This document shows, one piece after another, positions 54,430-64,000 of a stretch of DNA of 64,000 nt. Under the pieces are notes generated by a model. It saw only the letters and a list, made by a program, of their open reading frames with translations, ran no database searches and was not told the origin of the DNA. The stretch comes from Corylus avellana (lineage: Eukaryota; Streptophyta; Magnoliopsida; Fagales; Betulaceae): assembly GCF_901000735.1 (NCBI RefSeq), contig NC_081549.1, forward strand, positions 19,915,584 to 19,979,583. The letters are read 5' to 3'. The stretch's first letter is position 1, and each line of letters starts with the position of its first letter. The position numbers were made by a program, and so were the translations under genes.

Positions 54430-55559
54430 AGAATATGGATGCTGGAGGCGGAGAATGGCGGCTACTGGTTGCTGACAATGGCTGCTGGAGGACTTGGGCC
54501 AACTAGATGGACTTGAAACTTGGATTAGAGCCTTGGAGGATAGGCTAGATTGAGCCAGTTACATGAGCCATAATAATTAAACCGAAAACCCATGGATCAG
54601 GTTGACTAGATCGATCTGGCCCAAAATGATGACACAAGTCTAACCCGGTGAACCAGGTTGACTATTGGACCAGGTTGTAGGAAGACCTGGTTGGCCTATT
54701 CAGCTGAACCGGGTACAATCCAATTTGTTTCGAATCTGAGTAAATCAGGTCTAACCCATGGGTCGAGTTGACTGATTGGACCGGTTTGAGAGTGGGCTCA
54801 CTTGGGCACCTAGGCCGAAAGTGATTGGGCCGGTTAGAAACCAGTTTTGGACATATTTTAAACTTGATAACCCAGTTAGAAACCGGTTTTGGATTGGGTT
54901 GGAGGTGCTAATGGGGAAGAGGTGCTACTAGATGACTAGGGCTGATGTGGCGGCCTCTCTGGTGAGTGGTGACACATGGCAGAAGAAAAAGAGGAAAACC
55001 GTCTAGCGCGTGTACTCCCACTGTGAGGCGCTAGGGCACGTGAAGCCCACTCGTAGAGCCTTCTGCATGCAAATGGCGGCGCGTTAAGAGTTCAGCTAGC
55101 GAAGTTCTAGACGGAATTGGAACCACTAGCGGCAGATCTATGGAACGGTCTGGCAACCTTGCTAATCGAGCGGATGTGCCGGCGTGTGGACAAAAAGGCA
55201 GCGCGTGTGGGCGCGTCGAAGCGTATTCGATGGAGATCTTGACAGATCTAAACTCGTCTAGCATGATCTGTCTATTGGCACTACTACTGATGTGATCAGA
55301 GCTTTGTGAGGCGTGTAACAGATGAAATAGATTCTTAGGAGGGTCTCCCAGCGCGTTGAATGCAGCAGCGGCACGTGGAGTGACAGAACCTTCTAGACGT
55401 GTGTGACAGCGCGTGGAAGCTTGGAAGGCAGGGATCTCAACGGATCTGGACTTTTCAGCATGCGGATGGCCGGAGCAAAGGTCGTCGGAGGGAGCGCCGA
55501 GAAACGTCAATGACGTTGAAGGCCACAAGAAAGTGGCTTTGATATCATATTAAATATAT
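54430..55559 (-). mobile_element. Internal part of a non-autonomous LTR element
   Basis: Lies between the palindrome and the LTR at 55560-55771. It contains repeated AACCGGTT/ACCCGGTTCA-like words (54600-54900) and GC-rich sequence but no gag, protease, integrase or reverse transcriptase. The 165-codon minus frame at 55031-55528 has no recognisable domain and is treated as chance or leader sequence. The left LTR was not found. Confidence 0.5.
55535..55549 (-). other. Decayed primer-binding site (initiator Met tRNA type)
   Basis: Minus strand TATGATATCAAAGCC, ten bases inside the LTR end. It matches the usual TGGTATCAGAGCC site for initiator-Met tRNA apart from two G-to-A changes, as expected from methylation-driven decay. 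Confidence 0.65.
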
Positions 55560-55771
55560 TGTTGAATATATTGGACGGAAGAATGAGTGAGAAGAGAGAG
55601 AGCGGAAGGAAACAATGGACTATATTGTATATTCTCTTCTATGTTATATTGATATATTTACATAGCTCTCTATTTATAGAGAGAGAAATAGTAATGAGTA
55701 AGAAACCCAGACTAAACCCTAGAACATATAAGGCAACATAATAAACTAGAATAATGCCAAATATTCTAACA
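55560..55771 (-). mobile_element. 212-bp LTR
   Basis: On the plus strand it runs TGTTGAATATATTGG ... CCAAATATTCTAACA, that is TG...CA ends with short inverted termini. On the minus strand it has a TATA box (TCTATAAATAGAGAGC, 55665-55680) and is followed at once by the primer-binding site, so it is the 5' LTR of a minus-strand element. Short LTR and primer type are typical of Copia-like plant elements. Confidence 0.7.
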
Positions 55772-57688
55772 ATGTGGAAGCTGCAGAATCACATACAAGT
55801 GAAAGAAGATTATTTAGTTGATCATGGAAAACTACATTAACCAATCAATCTGCCTACAAACAATCCAAATCTCCAAACAAGTTTGCATCCATATTTCAAA
55901 ATCACCCTAGGAATGCTGCATCACGTGTCAGCACTTTATTTACAGACCATTATAATCAAGGAGTAAACAAAAGTATGAATCCACAAACTTCAAGTAATAA
56001 ATCATATTCATCTCAAACAAAAACAAGAACATCAGTGTTACTACAACCAGAATTTTTATTACATCATAAAAGAGAAGCTGATAATTATGCAGAATGTGAT
56101 TAGGCAAAAGTCAGCAGGGAACAGAGAACAATATTTCAGATAATCGGAACTTGTAAAAAAAAATAAAAGGACACAAATGTAGGCAGACACATTGTCAAAC
56201 ATTCTTACTGGGAAAGGCAAAAAAGTACGTATAAAAACTTATAGGACATCTCAAGGAACAAATAATGACTTCAAAACTCATATGCTGACGCAGGTACAAA
56301 TCCAGCAATAGGAAAACAAAAAGATCATGGATCTAACAGCTAATGTCATTACTAAGAAATTTCAGAGGGTTTTTGCCAGTGCAGATTAAGCAAATCATTA
56401 ATGTTCAATCCACACTGCTCATGTTAACTCTGCAGCCTTTTGGGAAAACAAAAAATCTTCACAGGAATTAATGCTTCTGCCAGATGTAATACACACCATA
56501 ACATTCTAGATCAAGAACATATGAATAATTCTAGCACAAAATTTCCCTTTCTCTGAGTTGTTTTGGATTTGAGGATCATATTACATACACTTTATGTGTT
56601 GCTATACAAGAGCACTAAATGCTTTGCAACCACATATTGTCCTCAAAAATGTAGATTTGCAGGTATACGGAAGTTGATTTAAAAGCCCAAAATTAAACCA
56701 ATGCTAAAAGCTCAGTATTACTTGGGTATTTTTTAACCATTCAAAAGTACTAAATGCATATGTTAAATGAATCTCACATGGGAAGTAAGCGCGGTACCTC
56801 AGGGATCAAAATAATGGAACGATTTATGTAAGTTGCCCAAGATCTAAATAAGAGCTCCAATACCACTGCAATTTAGTGAAAGCAAGCTCTTTAACATTAG
56901 TGACAAGAACTTTTCCCGAATACGTAATAATCAAATAGAGAAAAATAAATCATAAGTCAGTATATATGGATAAATAAATCATGCTAATAGAGTTCATTCA
57001 GTGACTCACAAGGCAAATTACAACAACAATCCATCTATTTTAATTGTATTGACAAGTCTTCCTCTACCAAAATCTACCATTGTGCTGGTTCCATAAAATT
57101 TTCCACTCAACCGACACCAGAGATCATAGGAAGCAGCAAAAGGGAATAAATACTTTAGAATATAACCGTGCAAAATTAATTTCAGCTATCAAATTCCAGT
57201 ACTCGGTTCTTTTTCTCTCATGCTTTATTTTTAAAATATTTATCAGTTTTTTTATGCACTAAAAGAAAAAAGAATCTGAAGCATATATATTTTAAATAGT
57301 ACAAATGAAACATCTGTGCAAACTCAAAATTATATCTCTTCTGGATAATATATAATTGTTTTATAGATTCAGTTTCATTATTCACCCAGCTTGCTGCCTA
57401 AGAAAGTGGAAACAAGAAGCAAAACGACAAAGCAATTAAAGAAATAAAAATGCAACAAAAGGGTTGATATAAGTACGTACTTCAATTAGTAATTCTAACT
57501 AAAAGGAAATACAGTATATACAAGACATGTGCAATGACTCTACGTGCGGGTAAATGTATTATTCTTTTGCCTTAAAAGAAGCCAACTAAAATTAATACTT
57601 AACAAGAATTTTTCCATTTATCAATATAGCTTAATCGACATGCCTTTTCACAAAGAAAGATAAAACTCGGAACCAAATAATTTCATCC

Positions 57689-57726
<38 letters not shown>

Positions 57727-58080
57727 GCTATTTCCAGTTCCATTAGTGCTTATCATTTGTTCTTATTTAACTACTGTATGTTGTTAGGTAGAAGAAGCCT
57801 ATGTAACTTTGATTATTTGGATGCTAAATCACCATAAAGCACTTTTTCCACTGCATAAATTATTTAAAAAACATTGACAGAGCAATGGAAAGCTTGACAG
57901 ATAACAAGAATATTAGAAAACCTTTAATTTACTGCAAATGATGAAAACATGGACAGAGAGAGACCTGAACTGGAAATAAGAACAAATGATAGATCTAGAG
58001 AGAGGTATTTCACAAATCATAAATTATTTTGGTTAGAGAGAGACCTGGCCGGGGAGGAGTGAGCACCAGCACCGTTGGGG
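55772..58080. other. 2.3 kb without a recognisable gene
   Basis: AT-rich single-copy-looking sequence with a TA run at 57694-57724 and GAGA runs near 57958 and 58095-58115. GC rises at 58040-58090. It could be intron or untranslated sequence of a minus-strand transcript, but no exon can be supported. Confidence 0.4.
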
Positions 58081-58137
58081 GAGGAGGCCGGAGAGAGAGA
58101 GAGAGAGAGAGAGTAAAAAAGAGGTTATGCGGGAAGG

Positions 58138-58250
58138 GGTGTAAATGAGCCGAGCTTGGGCGAGCTAGGCTTGTCCGGGCTCGGCTCGTCTACTTTGAGG
58201 CCAGGCTTGAGCTCAAGCTCGATTAATTTTGGGATGTATATATTGTTAGT
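58138..58250. mobile_element. Fragment of the GAGCTCG-rich repeat
   Basis: GGGGTGTAAATGAGCCGAGC... matches the end of 47384-47955 (inverse). Cut short at 58250 where a second copy begins. Confidence 0.6.
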
Positions 58251-58330
58251 CTAGGAGTGTAAACGAGTCGAGCTTGGGCCGTCCAGGCTCGGCTCGTTTA
58301 TTTTTGAGTCAGGCTCGAGCTCGAGTCGAG

Positions 58331-59888
58331 CAGTGGTGGAGCCAGACAATTTATATTGGAGGTGCCGCTAAAATTTTTTTGGCATCCTAAAAAGTTTTTC
58401 CACCCTAAAAATTTGGTACTTCAATTTTCATATTAGAACCTAAACCCCATAGGCAATTATTCTAATATGACATATTAGAACTTAAACCCCATAAGCATCA
58501 ATTTTCATTGAACTCATGAAAGTGTAGTGATAATTAACACTTTAAATGTAATTAACCCATCCAATTAGCAATCCTAGTGTTCACATACCAAAAGCCATAA
58601 TTTAATTCATACTATACAAATTAGGGTTTACGTTCATACTATGAACAATAGTGAAATTGAAGCTTTCAACCCATTAATCTAATAACACGGAGCTTAAATC
58701 ATGCATAGAAATCCAATGGGCAGAACAAATTCCCTATATCATATGATTTAATTCAATGGGTAGAACTAAAACTCAAAGAGAAACTAGAAATTTTAACAAT
58801 ATAGCAAAATCCCCAAAATCCCAAATTAAACCCTAAATTTTTGAACCCAAAATCAACAAAATCACAACACACCAAAATTTTCAAAACAAAAACACTTATC
58901 CAATGGGTATAACGAAATTTAAACTACAATGAAAATCCCCAAATTGAACAAAAAACAAAGTTGAACAAAATGTATTAAAAATATAATTAACAAAATAAAT
59001 AAACAATTCAACAAAATTTAATTATTGTTTAAAGCATATAAATGTAACTTATAATTTATCTTCACCTTTGATGCATTTTGGGTACATTAGGGTCAAAATT
59101 TAGGAGAACCATCGTAAACATATGGTTTGTAGATAATAGAAAATGAAAGAGATGATGTTAAAATGGATGAAGTTGTTTATAGGAAATTGGTAGATCTAAA
59201 GCATAACTATGGGAATTGTGGTGGATTACTGCAATTCCATCCAGATGATGCTTGGCTTGATGGAAGCCATTGTAGATAAATTGGTTTTTGTCTTGAGGAA
59301 AGGCTAAGGGAATATTGGAAATATAGACAAGTATCAAAAAATGATTTAAGAAATGTAGCCATTGGGAAAAGAGGGAAAATTCCCTTTTCTTTTTTTTTTA
59401 AACAGAAAGCGTTTTTTCACGTGAACATCTAATTCCCATAGTCATAGGGAATTGTGATTTGAAAAGTATTCTTTTCTTACACCACCTCAGCACTTAGAAG
59501 TCAGCCTTGTTTTTAAGACACATCGTTTTAACTTTTAAAGACTTGTAGTATTTATGTGATGTTGGCATATTAAACGCCCCGTTTGTAACAATTGAAGCGC
59601 AGCGTTTTAACCAAAGATTTGAGGGTCGTCTTCTTCCTTCTATAACCTAAATATCGGAAAGTTTGAAATGGTAAAATTAAAACAGAAATGTTCCGCCTCC
59701 TTGACAGAGTGTACTGGATAGGTTCTCCTAAAAATTTTTTGTAAGTAATCTCATGCTCCTGATGAATAGAGTGAGAGAGGCTATGGGCTATCAAATTTTT
59801 TTGGGGTGCCGTGGGTAGTAAAAATGAAGAAAAAAAAAAATTTTAAATCTTTGGGGCACCCCCAAAGACTAACGTGGCTCCGCCACTG
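58331..59888. mobile_element. 1,558-bp non-autonomous hAT element, 8-bp TSD
   Basis: Ends CAGTGGTGGAGCCA and TGGCTCCGCCACTG are inverted repeats of the CAGTGGCGGAGCCA type known for plant hAT elements. Flanked by a perfect GAGTCGAG on both sides (58323-58330 and 59889-59896). The interior has no complete transposase; the 74-codon minus frame at 59570-59794 is not recognised. Inserted in the GAGCTCG-rich repeat. Confidence 0.9.
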
Positions 59889-60256
59889 GAGTCGAGCCTG
59901 ACTTCGCTGCTCGAGCTCGGCTCGACAGGGTTGGAACCTGTTCGAGCTCGAGCTCGACTTTTTTATTACTGAATTAACATGGCTCAGATAATTATGGGGA
60001 GAAAGGATCAGCCTTTGAAATAGAATTGTGCTCAATGCACTTATTCCCGGCTAAGGTTTTTCACTGGGAAGTGATTATCTCAGATCAGATGAAACTCATG
60101 AAAGCAGTTAAATTATAAAGAAAATTTAAAAAAAAAAAAAAAAAAATGGAAGCAGTTAGAAAACATAAACCCATCAGAAAATCCATGAACAGTGGCTCTC
60201 AAATTTATGCCACTAAAGTCCAATTTAAGCACAATGGTCATTCAGTTGCATGTTAA

Positions 60257-60530
60257 CTAAAGGTAAGAAAGCAAGATGGCGATCGAGGCATACCGTAAGG
60301 CGAGACGGCGAGAGGCGAGGTGAGGGGCGAGATGGCGAGAGGCGAGAGGTGAGAGGCGAGCATCGCTGCGAGCCTGCGAGCGCGTCTGTGTGAGGAAAGT
60401 CAGGAAGGGACGGCGAGAGGCGAGGTGAGAGGAGAGCATCGCTGCGAGCCTGCGAGCGCGTCTGTGTGAGGAAAGTCAGGAAGGGACGGCGGCTGTCTGA
60501 GTGTGAGAAAGAGACGGCTATTAGGATTTA
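60257..60530 (-). repeat. 76-bp tandem duplication in a GC-rich first-exon-like region
   Basis: CATCGCTGCGAGCCTGCGAG...GAAAGTCAGGAAGGGACGGC occurs at 60361 and again at 60437. Around it GGCGAGAGGCGAGG-type units repeat. On the minus strand the region reads like a plant 5' exon (CCCTAAATCCTAA, pyrimidine-rich, then a donor-like ACGGTATGCC near 60295) with a 60-codon frame from 60439. No downstream exon could be tied to it. Confidence 0.45.
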
Positions 60531-60539
60531 GGGTTAGGT

Positions 60540-61060
60540 TTTTTCTTCTTAAAGATTAATTTATAGTGCACCTGAAATTAATCTTATTTGTGCATTTGAT
60601 GGTGAGACTGGTTCTATTGATTAAATTCAACGTCTAAGATTAAATTGGACGGCCAGTATTAAATTTAATAAAAAATTCAAAATTCAAAATTTAGGAATTA
60701 AGAATAAAAATTATATTATTTAGTATTATTTAGGGTCAGTTTGATATTTTAATTTGAATAATTGCGATTTAAAAATTTTGTTTTTTCAATCACCTTTTTT
60801 TTCTTTTTATTTTAGATTATGTGTTTTTTAAATGATAATGTTAACCGCTTTATGTCACACTCACACGCACTAATAGTCTACCATTATATATTCATATTAC
60901 ATATAGTATTATTTAGTTAATATATTAAAATGTTAATGCTTAACATGAGTAAGTATATAATGTCAATATTAATATATATTGTATCTTATATGTAAACATT
61001 TATATACTTATATAGTTGTGTGATTGTATCATTATCTAATTTATATGGGTAATGGGTCAA
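60540..61060. other. AT-rich intergenic sequence
   Basis: No feature recognised. Confidence 0.5.
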
Positions 61061-61064
61061 TGTT

Positions 61065-61813
61065 TTTTTTTTTTTTTTTGAATGGGTATACAAATCTTCA
61101 TTAATAATACTGAGAATCAATCAGAATTACATAAAAGAGAAAGTCATTAAAGGGGAAAATCTTCTCTCCAGATTCTGTTCTCTCCAAGAGTCGGAGCAAG
61201 TTTGGCAAGTTTATGTGCTTCTTCATTAGCCTCCCGCGGGATATGATTCACCTTGTATTCCTGGAAACCTCGTAGCAGTAGTTTCATGTCTTCAATAATC
61301 AGTCCATAAGGTTGCCACCCTTCCCCTTCAGACTGCAATGCTTGAACAATCTGTTTCGCATCTCCTTCCAGTTCAATTTTCCGTATGTCCATCTGTATGC
61401 TAAGTTCAACACCTCTCCTTGCTGCCAGCCCCTCTGCCGTAGCTGGGTCATTGATAAAAGACATAGTTTCACAGAGCATGGCAAGAACTTCACCTTCGTG
61501 ATCTCTCACAATGACCCCAATCCCTATCCTCCGTCCTTTGCTATCAACAGCAGCATCCCAGTTAACTTTGATGGTCCCCAGAGAAGGTTTCTGCCACTGA
61601 GCGGTAGCTGGCCTACTAGAATTAGAGCGGTGCTTAACGACTTGCCTGGCTGCTGTGTGATGAGCTTCCAGCTGGTCCTTTGCTGCACGTAGAGTTGATT
61701 GTGGACTCCTAAAGTTACCTTGAAATACCATTGAATTTCTCCGAAACCAGATTTACCTCGCCACAATTACTGCCAGCTGCAATTCCTCAGCAGTACTCCT
61801 TGCAATCAGATTC
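61065..61813 (-). mobile_element. 5'-truncated LINE (L1-type) 3' end
   Basis: Minus-strand retroelement end: RNase H coding part, short 3' untranslated part, and a poly-A tail (poly-T at 61063-61079 on the plus strand). TCAATGTT occurs just outside both ends (61057-61064, 61814-61821) as a possible target duplication. The frame upstream of the RNase H part has a TAA (Val-Ala-Arg-stop-Ile-Trp-Phe-Arg-Arg-Asn), so the element is dead. Confidence 0.8.
61147..61731 (-). pseudogene. RNase H domain of a LINE retrotransposon
   Basis: The open part has 194 residues. After a linker, the RNase H fold of plant LINE ORF2 proteins begins at Lys-Val-Asn-Trp-Asp-Ala-Ala-Val-Asp (about residue 55), continues GIGVIVRDHEGEVLAML, then TAEGLAARRGVEL with the catalytic Glu, then LEGDAKQIVQAL with the catalytic Asp, then NHIPREANEEAHKLAKLA with the last acidic/His region. 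So the catalytic carboxylates look preserved. It would cleave the RNA strand of RNA-DNA hybrids in the intact enzyme, but the rest of ORF2 (endonuclease, reverse transcriptase) is missing and an in-frame stop lies just upstream. Not host-functional on this evidence. Confidence 0.85.
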
Positions 61814-61829
61814 TCAATGTTAATTGTTA

Positions 61830-62340
61830 TAACTTATATACTTATATTATATGTTCTCATTATCACGATTCATGATATATAATTTAAATTCAAATTGTTA
61901 AGTTTTTACTTACCGTAAATTGCGATTATAATGTATAAATTATAAGAAAGACATTAGTTACTTAATTATTAATCATTTAATCTAATAGTAATACTCAAAC
62001 TCTAAGTAATAAATTCATAATGATCTAATGGTCATACACTCATACTTAAATTTGATGATCATATTATCTCACAATTAATATTAATATTATCTTAAATCTA
62101 AGATCATGTGATATATCATATATGTTTTATAAGAATAAAGTATATAATTATAATGTATTGATTAAATAACACAATAACTTATGCAGATATACCATATGAT
62201 TATATAATGATTAATGATTATGTGATATACTGTATACGATTCTAATTTTCAAAGTATAAACTATCTAATTATAATATTTGTATTAAATGACACAAAAATT
62301 TGTACGGTTGTACTATATGATTATATCACATGATAAAATG
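61830..62340. other. AT-rich sequence, nothing recognised
   Basis: Repeated words such as ATTATATGATTATAT and CATATGATTATA, but no clear unit or gene. Confidence 0.5.
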
Positions 62341-62716
62341 ATTAATGATAATATCATATATTTTTTATTATATATATATATTTCTTATATGTTTTTATAT
62401 TAATATATACACACATATGCATAAATAATAAAAAAAACAAAGGTATATAATATATTTGTTATTATTGAGTAAATGAGTAATGTTGACAATATATTGTTAT
62501 TTGTTAATTTAATAAAAAAGATACAAGCCAAGCCTAATAAGCGAGGCGAGCCTTATACGAGCTTACTCATGAGATTAGCCGAGTCGAGCCAAGCTTGTTT
62601 CGTTTAATATTCGAGTCAAGATTTATGTTTGTGAAACGCTTTATTTAATATTCGAGTCGAGCATAAGCTGAGCTTGAGTTTACTTGCGAGACGCTTCGCT
62701 CACTTAACAGCCATAT

Positions 62717-63560
62717 GCGGGACAAGCAAATTAATGTCATATGGTAGATTGAAGCAATATAAGGGGCGCAATTTGACCACTTTAAGTACCGACCTATCTA
62801 ATTACTTAATGTCTAAGGATATACAATATTAGTTTTTAAATACTCTTAATTGTATGGCTTTAAAAAGATGAACATCACCACAGTTGGACACTTCCAAGTA
62901 GTATTGTATCTGGTAAATTCCCAGCTGGCTGGCGCCATTGTTGTTTTGGCCTCTTTCAAGCTCATCCCATGTGCACCAGGCCAGCACAGCTATTTTTCCC
63001 TCAAGCTCTCTCCAGCTGATGCCGTATGTGATCATGGATCTGATCTGACAACATCCAAAAACGACACCGTGGGGACAGTTGCACAGGTGGGCATGCACGC
63101 GTGAGTAGAAACTAGAAAGGGGAATCTTAATGTGCATAGGGAATCTAGCCTATCTAGGGATGGTTGGGCAATGGAAACGACATTTTCTTTTTGTAAGCAA
63201 ATAAATTTATTATTATTTTTTTAAAAAAAAATTACAAAGAGATCATAAAGAATAAAGACCCGAACGAAGTACACTTTCACATAATGGTAAATATTTAAAA
63301 ACAAAGTGGAACCGAAAACCAACGGAATGATTTATTGCCAAATTTTCCTAACTAGACTGCACTTTTCGACCTGAGCCAAATTTTATTGAATATGTTTCAA
63401 ACCCCAAGTTTTACATAGAAAATATTTCTAATGATCGATATACCTCACGAATATGTTACAAAAAGGGTGATAACCTTCAAAAAAAAACAAAAAAAAGTGA
63501 TCACCGATTTGTGCAAATTTCAACAAGTTCTTTGGATCGAGTATCACTTATATATGCTTA
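62717..63560. repeat. Scrambled inverted mosaic of pieces found elsewhere in the window
   Basis: On the plus strand: 62755-63030 is the inverse of about 25100-24840 (upstream region of the 55-aa gene); 63040-63110 and 63150-63175 are the inverse of about 22490-22360; 63200-63315 is the inverse of about 21060-20950; 63340-63560 matches 32945-33120 and 42655-42830 directly. Spacers between these source pieces are missing. The frame at 62850-63104 follows from the old upstream region and is not a gene. Confidence 0.7.
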
Positions 63561-64000
63561 AGGTAAAGGTGTAATAAGGGAGAGATACATATTTCTATAG
63601 TTCATTATCTCAATATCCTACATGAAAGGACGTATTAATTAACTTTTGAAACCCACCCATAAAGCTTCCCCTCTTTCCATGTATTATTAGGCAACAAGAT
63701 AAATAAATTACTAGTTTGATAGTTTCATCTTAATACATGTAGGAGCATTCTTAAGCATTCACATTGAGCTGATCAACAAAATAACTTTTTAACTATTTTG
63801 GTTAGCTTAATAACAAAAAATGCTTCACACCTGGCTTAACAAATAGGCTAAAGATTTATTGAGGTGTTACAGTGCTAAATAAATCCTTAGTTATATTAAT
63901 AAAAAAAATATTGTTCTCTTAATTTCTTCATTTGGAATAAGAAAAGTAGATAGATAAATAATATTTTAAATGGAAAAGATAAAGTTGATAGTTAAAATGT
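63561..64000. other. AT-rich sequence to the right edge
   Basis: No feature recognised. Confidence 0.5.

Larger units (their letters stand above)
58251..62716. mobile_element. Interrupted copy of the GAGCTCG-rich repeat (composite)
   Basis: The left end (TAGGAGTGTAAACGAGTCGA, 58253 on) and the right end (62340-62716, ending CGCTTCGCTCACTTAACAGC) together match 47384-47955 in inverse orientation. In between lie a hAT element (58331-59888), a short continuation of the repeat (59889-59965), and about 2.3 kb of other sequence including a LINE remnant. So a small element was expanded by nested insertions. Confidence 0.55.

Noticed and set aside
55031..55528. 165-codon minus frame
   Set aside because: It lies between an LTR with a primer-binding site and the palindrome, has no recognisable domain, and its composition follows local GC content; treated as LTR-element interior.
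59570..59794. 74-codon minus frame in the hAT element as transposase
   Set aside because: No dimerisation or zinc-finger signature visible; the element is too short for an intact transposase.
1..64000. CRISPR arrays, operons, tRNA or rRNA genes
   Set aside because: The window is plant nuclear DNA. The repeats are microsatellites, minisatellites and transposons without spacer structure, and no tRNA or rRNA cores were seen.

Overview
This window is nuclear DNA from a flowering plant, almost certainly a eudicot. It is AT-rich and carries intron-bearing genes with GT-AG splice sites, an LRR receptor gene with 72-base LRR exons, a nuclear copy of the chloroplast rps8 gene, and plant-type transposons (LINE RNase H, hAT, MITEs, and CACTA-like, Harbinger-like and LTR elements). 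It has four assembly gaps (2006-2105, 5481-5950, 40969-40988, 41319-41623). I cannot name the species. No tRNA, rRNA or CRISPR was seen.

Region 1 (1-25.4 kb) is a birth-and-death array of very small minus-strand genes. Three unrelated-looking small proteins recur: a glycine-rich protein with one N-terminal membrane segment (7131-7508, 15575-15940; a diverged relative at 3261-3506 and a relic at 2290-2497), a protein starting Met-Gly-Cys-Leu-Cys with a Gly/Cys-rich tail (8909-9226, 17717-18031), and a 55-residue membrane protein (10243-10410, 19217-19384; a frameshifted copy at 24557-24690). The trio lies in a block of about 4 kb duplicated at 6973-10879 and 15386-19852. Between the copies lie two Harbinger-like terminal-inverted-repeat elements (10880-13798 and 13802-15385). 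Copy B carries young insertions that copy A lacks, one of them inside a TATA box.

Region 2 (25.4-46.3 kb) is a second duplicated neighbourhood. It holds secreted cysteine-rich (defensin-like) peptide genes at 25489-26029 (dead), 35026-35500 (minus, intact), 44075-44566 (frameshifted signal peptide) and 45621-46119 (intact, fewer cysteines). Between them are two copies of a plastid rps8 fragment (27203, 37344) and an LRR receptor gene of eight exons (29623-32446) that stops inside its membrane helix; its second copy (near 41272) is mostly lost.

Region 3 (46.3-64 kb) is repeat-rich. Its main feature is a near-perfect palindrome of about 2.9 kb (51490-54425) made of two head-to-head broken receptor-kinase copies, close to a separate hairpin with about 62-bp arms (50479-50614). 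Both are candidates for double-stranded RNA production. The rest is an LTR fragment with a recognisable primer-binding site, a hAT element with a perfect 8-bp target duplication nested inside another repeat, a 5'-truncated LINE, and a scrambled inverted mosaic of pieces found at 20.9-33 kb.

The small genes look lineage-specific and fast-evolving. The most useful leads are the three-gene cassette, the cysteine-peptide family, and the kinase palindrome as a possible siRNA locus.
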